From: Lentzea kentuckyensis
GTDB lineage: Bacteria; Actinomycetota; Actinomycetes; Mycobacteriales; Pseudonocardiaceae
Direction: 5' to 3'
DNA: 51,744 bases
Assembly (NCBI RefSeq): GCF_002150765.1
Contig: NZ_MUYM01000042.1
Coordinates: forward strand, 2,047 to 53,790
Under the pieces are notes generated by a model, which ran no database searches, was not told where the DNA came from, and saw only the letters and a program-made list of their open reading frames with translations. How positions within the stretch are numbered: position 1 is the first letter of the stretch; each line of letters opens with the position of its first letter. Position numbers and translations under genes: made by a program. Of the stretch, positions 41,404 to 50,330 are shown in pieces.

Positions 41404-43089
41404 GTGACGGACTTCCTGACCCAGTTGCCGTTGGTGCGCACGGCCGTACCGATCGAACGGCACAGCCTGCTCTCCGACCGCCGTGCCCTGGCACTGGTCA
41501 CGCCGGATGCCGACGTGACGTGGTTGTGCCACCCCGCGCCGGACTCACCGGCATTGTTCGCCAAACTGCTCGGCGGCGAAGGACATTTCTCGATCAGGCC
41601 CCAAAAGGAGCAACTGCCGATCGGCCAACGGTATGCATCCGGCACCATGACCGTGCAGACCCGTTGGACCAGCTTGCGAGTCACTGACGATCTCGCCGGC
41701 GGCTTGACGCGCGTCGTCGAAGGCAGGGCGCCCGCGATCGTGGAGTTCGCGCCACGACCCGATTTCGGCCAGGTTTCCGTGCGGCTCGAACGAACCGCCG
41801 ACGGTCTACGCGTGGCGGGCACCCCGATCGAGTTGTGTTCCCCTGGCGTGGACTGGCAGATCGCCGGCGGTACGGCCACCGCTGTGATCAGCCCACCGCT
41901 CGTGCTCGAACTGCGCTGGGGCGCGCGACCGTCCACAGAGGACTGGATCTCCTGGTCGGACGCGCTGCGGTTGCCCGCGACCCGGCGCGACCTGGTCCGG
42001 AGATCCGCTCTCACGCTGCGCGCCCTGTGCCACCGCGACACCGGCGCCGTGCTCGCCGCCGCCACGACCTCGTTGCCCGAGCAGATCGGCGGCATCCGCA
42101 ACTGGGACTACCGCTACTGCTGGCTGCGCGACGCCGCCCTCACCGTGCAGGCGTTGGTGTCACTGGGTTCCCTGTCCGAGGCGGAGGCCTTCCTCGGCTG
42201 GCTGCACCGCGTGCTGGCCACGGTCGGAGGCCCGGAACACCTGAACCCGCTCTACACGGTCCACGGCACCGCACTGGGCCCGGAACAGGTCATCTCCAGC
42301 CTCCCCGGCTACGCGGGCTCGGGCCCGGTCCGCGTCGGCAACCTCGCCGACCAGCAGGTGCAGCTCGACGTCTTCGGCCCGATCAGCGATCTCGTGCACG
42401 ACCTGGCACTGGCCCGCGGCACCCTGGCCGACCGCGACTGGGACGTGGTCACCGCGATGGTCCAGGCCGTGACGCGCCGCTGGTCGTGGGCGGACCACGG
42501 CATCTGGGAGGAACGGCACGTGCCACGCCATCGCGTCTACTCCCGCGTGATGTGCTGGCAGACCCTCGACCGCGCCATCGCGCTCGCCCGCGCGTTCGGC
42601 CGGCCGCTCGACCCCGACTGGCCGGTGCTGCGCGACACCATCGCCCACGACGTGCTCGACCACGGCTGGAACCCGGACGTCGGCGCCTTCAGCACCGCGT
42701 ACGACGGCACGGATCTGGACGCGGCCTCGCTGCACGTCGGCCTGTCCGGTCTGCTGGATCCGGCGGACGAACGGTTCCGTTCCACGGTCGTCGCGATCGA
42801 GGAGGTCCTGCGCAGCGGCCCGACCGTGTACCGCTATCTGCGCAACGACGGCCTGCCCGGTGACGAGGGCGGCTTCCATCTGTGCGCGACGTGGTTGATC
42901 GAGGCCTACCTCAAGGTCGGCCGCCGCGCCGACGCCGAGGAGTTGTTCGAGAGCTTCGTCGCGCTGTGCGGACCGACCGGGTTGCTGCCGGAGGAGTACG
43001 ACCCGGTCGCGGAACAGTCGCTGGGCAACCATCCGCAGGCCTACTCCCACCTGGGACTCATCCGGTGCGCCCGGTTGCTCGACCTGTGA
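41404..43089 (+). CDS. GH15 glucoamylase/trehalase-type glycoside hydrolase
   Basis: 561 residues. The N-terminal beta domain (~1-190) precedes an (alpha/alpha)6 barrel. Family motifs: GGIRNWDYRYCWLRDAALTV (~229-248), GIWEERHVPRHRV with the catalytic acid, CWQTLDRAI, and LPEEYDPV with the catalytic base before LGNHPQAYSHLGLI. No signal peptide, so intracellular. The closest recalled group is actinobacterial GH15 enzymes, including the mycobacterial trehalases, so the substrate is an alpha-glucoside such as trehalose or maltodextrin. Start GTG 41404; the 153-bp gap before it is AT-richer and holds a TTAGG/CCTAA dyad (41337-41351). Confidence 0.9.
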   Translation: MTDFLTQLPLVRTAVPIERHSLLSDRRALALVTPDADVTWLCHPAPDSPALFAKLLGGEGHFSIRPQKEQLPIGQRYASGTMTVQTRWTSLRVTDDLAGGLTRVVEGRAPAIVEFAPRPDFGQVSVRLERTADGLRVAGTPIELCSPGVDWQIAGGTATAVISPPLVLELRWGARPSTEDWISWSDALRLPATRRDLVRRSALTLRALCHRDTGAVLAAATTSLPEQIGGIRNWDYRYCWLRDAALTVQALVSLGSLSEAEAFLGWLHRVLATVGGPEHLNPLYTVHGTALGPEQVISSLPGYAGSGPVRVGNLADQQVQLDVFGPISDLVHDLALARGTLADRDWDVVTAMVQAVTRRWSWADHGIWEERHVPRHRVYSRVMCWQTLDRAIALARAFGRPLDPDWPVLRDTIAHDVLDHGWNPDVGAFSTAYDGTDLDAASLHVGLSGLLDPADERFRSTVVAIEEVLRSGPTVYRYLRNDGLPGDEGGFHLCATWLIEAYLKVGRRADAEELFESFVALCGPTGLLPEEYDPVAEQSLGNHPQAYSHLGLIRCARLLDL

Positions 43090-43149
43090 CCAGAACCTGA
43101 GTAGCCGTACTCATGACAGCCCGACTCCTGACCCAGGACTCTCAGGATC

Positions 43150-43446
43150 ATGACTTCCACCACGCCCTCGCACACGCCGACGACCGCTGCCTTCTACGTG
43201 CAGGCGGTCCTCTCGTTCGGGCTCTCGCTGACCGCCGTCGGCCTCGGAGTCGTGTTCCTGCCCGTCGACGGATGGGTGCGCGCGTTTCTGGGCATAGCGA
43301 TGCTCTACTCGATCACCTCGGCGTTCACGCTGGCCAAGGTGATCAGGGACCGGCAGGACGACACGTCCATCAGCAGCCGGGTGGACAGAGCGAGGCTGGA
43401 CAAGCTGCTGGCCGAGCACGACCCGTTCAAGCTGGACGCGGCCTGA
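43150..43446 (+). CDS. YiaA/YiaB two-helix membrane protein
   Basis: 98 residues with two transmembrane helices (~15-38 and ~44-66: FYVQAVLSFGLSLTAVGLGV; AFLGIAMLYSITSAFTLAKV). A charged cytoplasmic tail (RDRQDDTSISSRVDRARL) follows. This matches the yiaAB domain, whose role is unknown. ATG 43150 has AGGA upstream. It ends 1 bp before the convergent histidine kinase. Confidence 0.85.
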   Translation: MTSTTPSHTPTTAAFYVQAVLSFGLSLTAVGLGVVFLPVDGWVRAFLGIAMLYSITSAFTLAKVIRDRQDDTSISSRVDRARLDKLLAEHDPFKLDAA

Positions 43447-43447
43447 T

Positions 43448-44662
43448 TCAGGGGTGTCCGCGCCACAGCCGCCACGCCCGCGGGCTCGCCGGGGCGTGGT
43501 GGCTGTTGGCCTCCCCGAACCGCAACCGCACCCTCGCGCCGCCCAGCCGTCCGCGTTCCAGGTGGATCGTGCCACCGGTGGCCTCCGCGGCGGCGCGGGC
43601 GATGTCCAGGCCGAGCCCGGTGGACCCGCCGCCGCTGATGCCCCGGTGCAGCGCGGAGGACGGATCGGCGACGCCCGTTCCGCCGTCCTCGACCACCAGC
43701 GTCACCCAGCCCGCGTGCCGCACCACCGACACCCCGACCGGCGCGGCCGGGGAAGTGTGCCGGAAGACGTTCTCCAGCAACGCGTCCACCACGGCCGCCA
43801 GGGCGTCGGGCGACAACGGCACCCAGGCCGGCTCACCGACGTCGATCTCGCACAGCCGCCCCTGGTCGTCCGCGTGCGCCGACCAGAACTTCATGCGCGC
43901 CTCGACGACCGATGCCACGTCGCAGGTGCTCGGCGACTCGCTTTCCACCGGTTGCAGTTCCTGGATGATCCGGTCGACGTCGTGTCCCAGGGTGCTGACC
44001 GCGCTGCGAATCCGGCCGGCGACGGGCCCGGTCCCCACCGCGTCGGCGTCCAGTCGCAAGGCGGCCAACGGGGTCCGCAACCGGTGCGAGACGTCCGCGA
44101 TCATCTCCCGCTCCTTCGCGACCAGCTGCGAGGTCCGCGTCGAAGCCTCGTTGATCGACTCAGCCAGCGCCTCCAGTTCCCGGGGCCCGGTCAGCCGGAC
44201 CCGCCGCCCGGAAGACGAGGCCAGCGCCCGCAAAGCGGCGATCACCGGCGTGAAAGGCCGATGTCCCAGGAAAATTCCACCGGCCAACGCCAGACCCGCG
44301 ACTCCGGCGACCACCAGCGCCGCCTCGAACGGAACCGGCACAGCGGCGGGCACCACCGAAACCACCGCTCCGCCAACGGAAACCGTCGCGGAACCGCCGC
44401 CGGCGCCGAGCCGTGTGCCGTCCGCGAGCACCACGGACAACCGCCCCTCGGCCCCGGCGGACGTACGCGCGATCGTCCCCCGGACGGCGTCGGGGTCCGC
44501 GGACACCGCGAGGACCGCCGCGACGACGGCCACGTCGCGCTGATCAGCCCCCGCCGCAGCCGAAACAGCCCGTTCGTGCAGCAGAAACCCAGCCGTGGCC
44601 AGGAAAACCACCGTCACCAGTCCTGCCGCCAGCAGCAGCGCACGGGTGATGACCGACCTCAT
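43448..44662 (-). CDS. Two-component sensor histidine kinase
   Basis: 404 residues. Two transmembrane helices (~7-28 and ~112-133) enclose an ~80-residue extracytoplasmic sensor. A HAMP-like linker, DHp with phospho-acceptor His193 in DVSHRLRTPLAAL, and HATPase_c with N box LLENVFRH, G1 EDGGTG and G2 GGGSTGLGL follow. ATG 44662 overlaps the response-regulator stop by 4 bp, so the two are a cognate pair. The signal is unknown. Confidence 0.92.
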   Translation of the reverse strand: MRSVITRALLLAAGLVTVVFLATAGFLLHERAVSAAAGADQRDVAVVAAVLAVSADPDAVRGTIARTSAGAEGRLSVVLADGTRLGAGGGSATVSVGGAVVSVVPAAVPVPFEAALVVAGVAGLALAGGIFLGHRPFTPVIAALRALASSSGRRVRLTGPRELEALAESINEASTRTSQLVAKEREMIADVSHRLRTPLAALRLDADAVGTGPVAGRIRSAVSTLGHDVDRIIQELQPVESESPSTCDVASVVEARMKFWSAHADDQGRLCEIDVGEPAWVPLSPDALAAVVDALLENVFRHTSPAAPVGVSVVRHAGWVTLVVEDGGTGVADPSSALHRGISGGGSTGLGLDIARAAAEATGGTIHLERGRLGGARVRLRFGEANSHHAPASPRAWRLWRGHP

Positions 44663-45348
44663 TCGGGCGCCGCCAGCTTGAACCCCACGCCCCGGATCGT
44701 GTGCAGATAACGGGGGTGCGCGGCCGTCTCGCCGAGCTTGCGCCGCAACCACGACGCGTGCACGTCGATCGTCTTGTCGTCACCGACGTACGGATGTCCC
44801 CACACGGCCTGGATGAGCTCCCGCCGTGAGATCACCCGGCCCGGCCGTGCCGCCAGGTAGGAGAGCAGGTCGAACTCCCGCCTGCTCAACGAGAGCGCGC
44901 AGTCACCGAGCGTGGCGATCCGCTGACCGAGATCGACCGACAACTCGCCCAGCACCATGACGTCCGATGTGGAAACCACGGCAGAACCACCCGTTCGCCG
45001 CAGCAGCGCGTTGATCCGCGCGGCCAGGTGTTCGGACGAGAACGGCTTCACGATGTAGTCGTCCGCGCCGGCGTTCAACGTGCTCACGACCGAGTGCTCG
45101 GCCCCACGGGCGGTGGCCACGATGACCGGCACGTTGCTCACCCCGCGCAGCATCCGCAGGGCCGCGACACCGTCCAGATCAGGCAGTCCGAGATCGAGAA
45201 TCACCAGGTCGAGCTCGTTCGTGCTCGCTTCGCGCAACGCGGCCACGGCGGTGCCGACGGCCTGCACGACGTGCCCGAGGTCGGTCAGCGCGTGCACGAG
45301 CGCCGCCTGGACCACCGGGTCGTCCTCGACCACCAGCACCTTCGACAT
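44659..45348 (-). CDS. OmpR/PhoB-family response regulator
   Basis: 229 residues. The receiver domain has acidic pair Asp9/Asp10, phosphorylation site Asp52 (VILDLG) and Lys101 (YIVKPF). The C-terminal winged helix (~135-225) reads LSLSRREFDLLSYLAARPGR, HASWLRRKLGE, YLHTIRGVGFKL. ATG 45348 is chosen because the upstream frame runs into the palindromic repeat. It is first in the pair with the kinase and divergent from the ABC importer operon. Confidence 0.93.
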   Translation of the reverse strand: MSKVLVVEDDPVVQAALVHALTDLGHVVQAVGTAVAALREASTNELDLVILDLGLPDLDGVAALRMLRGVSNVPVIVATARGAEHSVVSTLNAGADDYIVKPFSSEHLAARINALLRRTGGSAVVSTSDVMVLGELSVDLGQRIATLGDCALSLSRREFDLLSYLAARPGRVISRRELIQAVWGHPYVGDDKTIDVHASWLRRKLGETAAHPRYLHTIRGVGFKLAAPE

Positions 45349-45392
45349 ACACGCAGCGTAAGCAGCGAACCCGCCGATTGGGAGAGGTGTTT

Positions 45393-45555
45393 TGAGTGGT
45401 GTGGCCCGAACGTTGCCGGGGCATTCGCGGTCAGACGGGTGCATCGTGGTGCCGCCCCCGCGCCTTCATACTGGACGTATGGGGGCGCGGGGGCGGTGCC
45501 ACGAGGCGTCCTGCTGAGCGTGAATGCCCCGCCCACGTTCGGGCTACGCCACTCA
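45393..45555. repeat. 163-bp near-perfect palindrome, MITE-like intergenic element
   Basis: Two ~79-bp arms (45393-45471 and 45477-45555) are inverted copies with roughly five of six bases matching around the 5-bp centre TGGAC. Well-conserved blocks are TGAGTGG at the ends, GCCCGAACGT, CGGGGCATTC, CCGCCCCCGCGCC and CATAC/GTATG at the centre. No coding capacity. It lies in a divergent intergenic region, so it is not a convergent terminator; a non-autonomous mobile or REP-like element fits better. Confidence 0.75.
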
Positions 45556-45640
45556 CTTATCGAGATCGTGTTTCGTCCTTAAATCTCCCTTAGGGCGCGC
45601 GGGCCTACGGTCTGCAATCACACCGAACCAGGGAGTTGGC

Positions 45641-46834
45641 GTGGCAGAAGTCGTTCTGACGGGTCTGGGCAAGGCCTACGGTGACGGCACCCTTGCGGTC
45701 ACCAACCTCAACCTGGAGATCCGCGACGGTGAGTTCCTGGTGCTCGTCGGTCCGTCGGGCTGCGGCAAGACGACGGCGCTGCGGATGATCGCCGGGCTGG
45801 AGCAGATCACCGAGGGCACCATCCGCATCGGCGAGCAGGTCGTCAACGACGTGCCGTCGCGTGACCGCGACGTGGCGATGGTGTTCCAGTCGTACGCGCT
45901 CTACCCGCACCTGAACGTGTACGACAACATCGCTTTCGGGCTCACGTTGCGCAAGCTCGCCAAGACCGAGATCGACCACCGGGTCCGCGAGGTCGCCGAG
46001 GTCCTCGAACTGACCGAGCACCTCGACCGCAAGCCCCGCAACCTCTCCGGCGGCCAGCGCCAGCGCGTGGCCATGGGCCGGGCGATCGTGCGGGCACCCC
46101 AGGCGTTCCTGATGGACGAGCCACTGTCCAATCTGGACGCCAAGCTGCGCGTGCAGATGCGGGCGCAGATCGCCCGGATCCAGCGCGAGATCGGCGTGAC
46201 GACCGTGTACGTCACGCACGACCAGACCGAGGCCATGACTTTGGGCGATCGCGTCGCCGTCATGCGACGCGGCGTGCTGCAGCAGGTCGGGCCACCGCAG
46301 GAGCTCTACGACCGGCCGGTGAACCTGTTCGTCGCCGGCTTCATCGGTTCGCCGGGCATGAACCTCGTGTCCGCGCGGCTCGACGAGAACGACGGCCGCT
46401 TTTGGGTCTCGCTCAACTCCGACGCCCTGTTGCTGCCGGAATCCGTGCTGCGGCAACGGCCTGCGCTGCGCGAGTACGTCGGCCGCGAGGTCGTGGTCGG
46501 CATCCGGCCCGAGGACATGGAGGACACCGCTCTCGCAGACGCCCGCGAAGGCGAGATCCTGCACTCCGTCGCGGACCTGGTGGAGGCCATGGGGTCGGAC
46601 GTCCTCGTGCACTTCCCGGTCGACGTCCCGCCCGTCGTCACCGACGACACCCGTGAGCTGGCGCGCGACGCCGGCACCGACGACCTGCCCAACCCCTCCG
46701 GCAAGGGCACCGTCCTGGTCGGACGGTTCAGTCCCCGCACCCGCATCTACGAAGGACAACCCGTCGCCGCCTGGGTGGACACCTCCCGGCTGCATTTCTT
46801 CGACCCGGCCACCGGGTCCTCCATCTGGAAGTAG
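45641..46834 (+). CDS. ABC sugar importer ATPase (MalK/MsiK/UgpC type)
   Basis: 397 residues. Walker A GPSGCGKTT (37-45), Q-loop QSYALYPHLN, signature LSGGQRQRVAMGRA, Walker B AFLMDEP, D-loop SNLDA, switch His in VTHDQTEAM. A C-terminal TOBE/regulatory domain (~240-397) is typical of MalK-like ATPases. GTG 45641 follows GGGAG. First gene of a five-gene importer operon, 9 bp before the binding protein. Because the ceb system has no ATPase, this protein is a candidate shared MsiK-like energiser (inference). Confidence 0.92.
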   Translation: MAEVVLTGLGKAYGDGTLAVTNLNLEIRDGEFLVLVGPSGCGKTTALRMIAGLEQITEGTIRIGEQVVNDVPSRDRDVAMVFQSYALYPHLNVYDNIAFGLTLRKLAKTEIDHRVREVAEVLELTEHLDRKPRNLSGGQRQRVAMGRAIVRAPQAFLMDEPLSNLDAKLRVQMRAQIARIQREIGVTTVYVTHDQTEAMTLGDRVAVMRRGVLQQVGPPQELYDRPVNLFVAGFIGSPGMNLVSARLDENDGRFWVSLNSDALLLPESVLRQRPALREYVGREVVVGIRPEDMEDTALADAREGEILHSVADLVEAMGSDVLVHFPVDVPPVVTDDTRELARDAGTDDLPNPSGKGTVLVGRFSPRTRIYEGQPVAAWVDTSRLHFFDPATGSSIWK

Positions 46835-46843
46835 AGGGCTTCA

Positions 46844-48136
46844 ATGAAGAAGCAGTTGATCGCTCTGCTCGCGCTCGCCACCTCGGGACTCGCCGCGTGC
46901 ACGGGAGGTGCCGCGGGGACCAACGGCACCACGGAGGACCTCAAGGGCCAGACCGTCGAGGTCGTCGGGCCGTGGACCGGTGACGAGCAGAAGAACTTCG
47001 AGAAGGTGCTGGACGAGTTCAAGACCAAGACCGGCGCGGAGGTGAAGTACACGCCCGCCGGTGACGAGCTCCCGACCGTGCTGCAGACGAGAATCTCGGG
47101 CGGCACACCACCGAACGTGGCGCTGATCGCCCAGCCCGGCCTCGTCGCGCAGTTCGCCAAGGCCGGCGCGTTGAAGCCGGTGAACGCCGACGTCGAGAAG
47201 GCCGTCACCGACCACAACGCGGCCGTGTGGAAGCAGTTCGCGAGTGTCGACGGCAAGCTCTACGGCTTCACCTTCAAGACCGCCAACAAGTCGGCGTTCT
47301 GGTACAGCGAGAAGGCCTTCCAGCAGGTCGGCGCGACGCCGCCGGCGACGTGGGACGACCTGGTCAAGACCAGCAAGGCGATCGCCGAGACGGGCCTGGC
47401 CGCGGTGTCGGTCGGCGGCGCGGACGGCTGGACGCTCACCGACTGGTTCGAGAACGTCTACCTGCGCACGGCGGGCCCGGAGAACTACGACAAGCTCGCG
47501 AAGCACGAGATCCCGTGGACCGATCCGACGGTCCGCAAGGCGTTGGAGGAACTGGCGAAGCTGTGGGGCGAGCCGACGCTGATCGCCGGTGGCGCGCTGC
47601 AGACCGAGTTCCCCAAGTCCGTGATCAACGTCTTCGGCGAGCCGGCCGGTGCCGCGATGGTCTTCGAGGCTGACTTCGTGGCGAGCGTGATCAGCACGAA
47701 CACCAAGGCGAAGGTCGGCCAGGACGCGAAGTTCTTCCCGTTCCCGTCGGTCGCGGGCAGCAAGGACGCGGTCGTCGCCGGCGGTGACATGGCCGTGCAG
47801 TTCAAGGAGGACAAGGCGACCACCGAGCTGATGAAGTTCCTCGCCTCGCCGGACTCGGGGAAGATCTGGGCGGAGCTCGGCGGTTTCCTCTCGCCCAACA
47901 AGGACATCCCGGAGTCGTCCTACCCGGACGACGTGACCCAGGACCTCGCCAAGCGGATCGTCGACGCGGGCGACAACGTCCGGTTCGACATGTCCGACCT
48001 CGCCCCGGCCGCGTTCGGCGGCACGAAGGGCGCGGGGGAGTGGAAGGACCTGCAGGACTTCCTGGCCGACCCGAAGAACGTCGACGGGATCATGCAGCGC
48101 CTGGAGGCCAACGCGGCGAAGGCTTACGGCAAATGA
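46844..48136 (+). CDS. Extracellular sugar-binding lipoprotein (SBP family 1)
   Basis: 430 residues. Signal peptide MKKQLIALLALATSG with lipobox LAAC (Cys19). The mature protein has the type-1 sugar SBP layout (VEVVGPWTGDEQKNFEKVLD; NVALIAQPGLVAQFAKAGAL; WYSEKAFQQVGATPPATWDD; GGDMAVQF). The ligand is unassigned; SBPs of this subgroup bind alpha-glucosides or other di/oligosaccharides. The stop overlaps the permease start (ATGA). Confidence 0.92.
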   Translation: MKKQLIALLALATSGLAACTGGAAGTNGTTEDLKGQTVEVVGPWTGDEQKNFEKVLDEFKTKTGAEVKYTPAGDELPTVLQTRISGGTPPNVALIAQPGLVAQFAKAGALKPVNADVEKAVTDHNAAVWKQFASVDGKLYGFTFKTANKSAFWYSEKAFQQVGATPPATWDDLVKTSKAIAETGLAAVSVGGADGWTLTDWFENVYLRTAGPENYDKLAKHEIPWTDPTVRKALEELAKLWGEPTLIAGGALQTEFPKSVINVFGEPAGAAMVFEADFVASVISTNTKAKVGQDAKFFPFPSVAGSKDAVVAGGDMAVQFKEDKATTELMKFLASPDSGKIWAELGGFLSPNKDIPESSYPDDVTQDLAKRIVDAGDNVRFDMSDLAPAAFGGTKGAGEWKDLQDFLADPKNVDGIMQRLEANAAKAYGK

Positions 48137-49428
48137 AACTTCGGACGAGCGTGGACGTCGCGCCGGGGCGCTCGCCCCGGCAGGCGATCCCGTTCCTGCT
48201 GCCCGCGCTGGTCGTGCTCGCGGCGCTCGTGCTTTACCCGTTGGTGTTCTCGCTGATCCGCAGCTTCTTCGACGCCACGGGTGACGAGTTCGTCGGCCTG
48301 CGCAACTACGTCGACACGTTCACCGACCCGCGGACGCTGACCGCGTTCCGCAACAACGTGATCTGGGTGGTGGTCGCCCCCGCGGCCGTCACCGGGCTCG
48401 GCCTGATCCTCGCCGTGCTCACCGAGCGCATCAGGTGGGCGACGGCGTTCCGGCTGGTGCTGTTCATGCCGATGGCGATCTCGTTGTTCGCCTCGGGCAT
48501 CATCTTCCGGCTCGTCTACGCGGAGGAGCCGAACCAGGGCGTGGTGAACGCGGCCCTGGTCGGCGTGCACGACATGTTCAGCCCTTCCTCGCAGTATCCC
48601 GGTGCGCGACCGCGTGAGGGTTACACCGCAACGGAAGCGGGCTTCAGCGCGACCAGGCCGGTGCGGGCGGGCGACACGGTCATGTTGCCGCTCATCGGGT
48701 TCAGTCCGCAGCAGGTGCCGGCGCAGGCACTGCCGGCGTCCGCGCCTCAGGCGGGTGCCGGAGAACTGCGCGGCCTCGTGTGGCTCGACGTGTCGGCGAA
48801 CGGCAACGCGGGCAAGGTCGATCCGATCGAGCGCGGACTGCCCGGCATCGCGGTGGAAGCCGTGCGGGACGGGAAAGTCGTGGCGCACACGACCACGGGC
48901 GACGACGGCAGGTTCACGTTCCCGGACCTGACCGCCGGCGAGGTCACCGTGCGGTTGCCGCGGACGAACTTCCAGCTGCCGTTCCGCGGCCTGACCTGGC
49001 TGGGTCCGGCGCTGATCACGCCGGTGATCATCTCGTCCTGGATCTGGATCATGACCGGGTTCGCGATCACGTTCATCGCGGCGGGACTGTCGGCGATCCC
49101 GCGGGACGCGCTGGAGGCCGCGCGGGTGGACGGCGCGACGGAGTGGCAGGTGTTCCGCCGCGTCACGATCCCGTTGCTGTCCCCGGTGTTGCTGGTGGTC
49201 TTCGTGACGCTGGTGATCAACGTGCTGAAGATCTTCGAGCTGGTGTTCGTCATCGCGCCGGGTTCGGTGCAGTCCGAGGCCAACGTGCTGGCCCTGCAGA
49301 TGTGGCAGGTGTCGTTCGGCACGGGCGGCGACCAGGGTGCGGGCAGTGCGTTGGCCGTGATCCTGTTCCTGCTGGTGGCCCCGGCGATGCTGTTCAACAT
49401 CCGCAGATTCCGACGGGAGCGGTCATGA
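48133..49428 (+). CDS. ABC sugar permease (MalF-type) with SdrD/Cna-B-like extracytoplasmic insert
   Basis: 431 residues. Three N-terminal helices (~20-42, ~75-97, ~104-128) and three C-terminal helices with the EAA loop DALEAARVDGATEWQVFRRV. Between helix 3 and helix 4, residues ~145-285 form a large extracytoplasmic insert. Its second half (~213-276) reads like an SdrD-B/carboxypeptidase-regulatory beta-sandwich: GLVWLDVSANGNAGKVDPIE, GLPGIAVEAVRDGKVVAHTT, DGRFTFPDLTAGEVTVRLP. The insert is analogous in position to the MalF P2 loop, which contacts the binding protein, so a similar docking role is inferred. Four-base overlaps at both ends. Confidence 0.88.
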   Translation: MKLRTSVDVAPGRSPRQAIPFLLPALVVLAALVLYPLVFSLIRSFFDATGDEFVGLRNYVDTFTDPRTLTAFRNNVIWVVVAPAAVTGLGLILAVLTERIRWATAFRLVLFMPMAISLFASGIIFRLVYAEEPNQGVVNAALVGVHDMFSPSSQYPGARPREGYTATEAGFSATRPVRAGDTVMLPLIGFSPQQVPAQALPASAPQAGAGELRGLVWLDVSANGNAGKVDPIERGLPGIAVEAVRDGKVVAHTTTGDDGRFTFPDLTAGEVTVRLPRTNFQLPFRGLTWLGPALITPVIISSWIWIMTGFAITFIAAGLSAIPRDALEAARVDGATEWQVFRRVTIPLLSPVLLVVFVTLVINVLKIFELVFVIAPGSVQSEANVLALQMWQVSFGTGGDQGAGSALAVILFLLVAPAMLFNIRRFRRERS

Positions 49429-50330
49429 CCCTGGTGGCCGAAGAGGTCCGCATCGACGTGCCGGTGTCCGGCGCACCTCGCCGGGGCGTGCTGTCCCGCG
49501 TGTTCGGGCGGCTCGGCGACGGGTTCGTGCAGGTGCTGCTCGCGCTCGTCGCGGTGTTCTGGCTGGTTCCGGTGTTCGGCCTGCTGATCGCGTCGTTGCG
49601 CGACGAGTCGGCCAACACCGGGAGCGGCTGGTGGACCGTGTTCACCAAGCCGGCCGAGCTGACCCTGGCCAACTACGCCGAGCTGGTCGCGAACCAGGCG
49701 GTGTGGCAGTCGTTCCTCAACACCTTCTACATCGCCGTGCCCGCAACGGTCCTGGTCGTCGTGATGGCGTCGCTGGCGTCGTACGCGTTGTCGTGGATCG
49801 AGTTCCCCGGCCGCGAGACCCTGACGGTGGTCGTGGTCGGGTTGCTGGTGATGCCGATCCAGGTCGCGCTGATCCCGGTGGCGAAGCTGTTCGGCGCGTT
49901 CGGCCTGTTCGGCACGATCACCGGCGTGGTGCTGTTCCACGTCGCCTTCGGCCTGCCGTTCGCCATCTTCCTGCTGCGCAACTTCTTCACCGGCATCCCG
50001 CGCGACCTGATCGAGGCCGCGCGGATGGACGGCGCGACGGAGTGGGTGATCTTCAAACGGGTCGTGCTGCCGGTGGCCAAGCCGGCGATCGCGTCGCTGA
50101 CGATCTTCCAGTTCCTCTGGGTGTGGAACGACATGCTGGTGGCGCTGGTGTTCGCGGACCAGGACTCGGCGCCGATCACCGTGGCGCTGCGGGCCCAGCT
50201 GCGCCAGTTCGGCACCAACATCGACCTGCTCGCGACCGGCGCGTTCCTGTCGATGATCGTGCCGCTGGCGGTGTTCCTGGTGTTCCAGAAGTACTTCGTG
50301 CAGGGCGTGCTGGCAGGGTCGACGAAATGA
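49425..50330 (+). CDS. ABC sugar permease (MalG-type)
   Basis: 301 residues with six helices. The EAA loop DLIEAARMDGATEWVIFKRV is well conserved; the N-terminal ~30 residues are cytoplasmic. It pairs with the preceding MalF-like permease. ATG 49425 (GGGAG upstream) overlaps the previous stop, and its own stop overlaps the next start. Confidence 0.93.
   Translation: MTLVAEEVRIDVPVSGAPRRGVLSRVFGRLGDGFVQVLLALVAVFWLVPVFGLLIASLRDESANTGSGWWTVFTKPAELTLANYAELVANQAVWQSFLNTFYIAVPATVLVVVMASLASYALSWIEFPGRETLTVVVVGLLVMPIQVALIPVAKLFGAFGLFGTITGVVLFHVAFGLPFAIFLLRNFFTGIPRDLIEAARMDGATEWVIFKRVVLPVAKPAIASLTIFQFLWVWNDMLVALVFADQDSAPITVALRAQLRQFGTNIDLLATGAFLSMIVPLAVFLVFQKYFVQGVLAGSTK

Noticed and set aside
43113..44710. 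Plus-strand open frames opposite the histidine kinase
   Set aside because: Antisense shadows; the minus strand has H-box, N, G1 and G2 motifs and couples to the response regulator.
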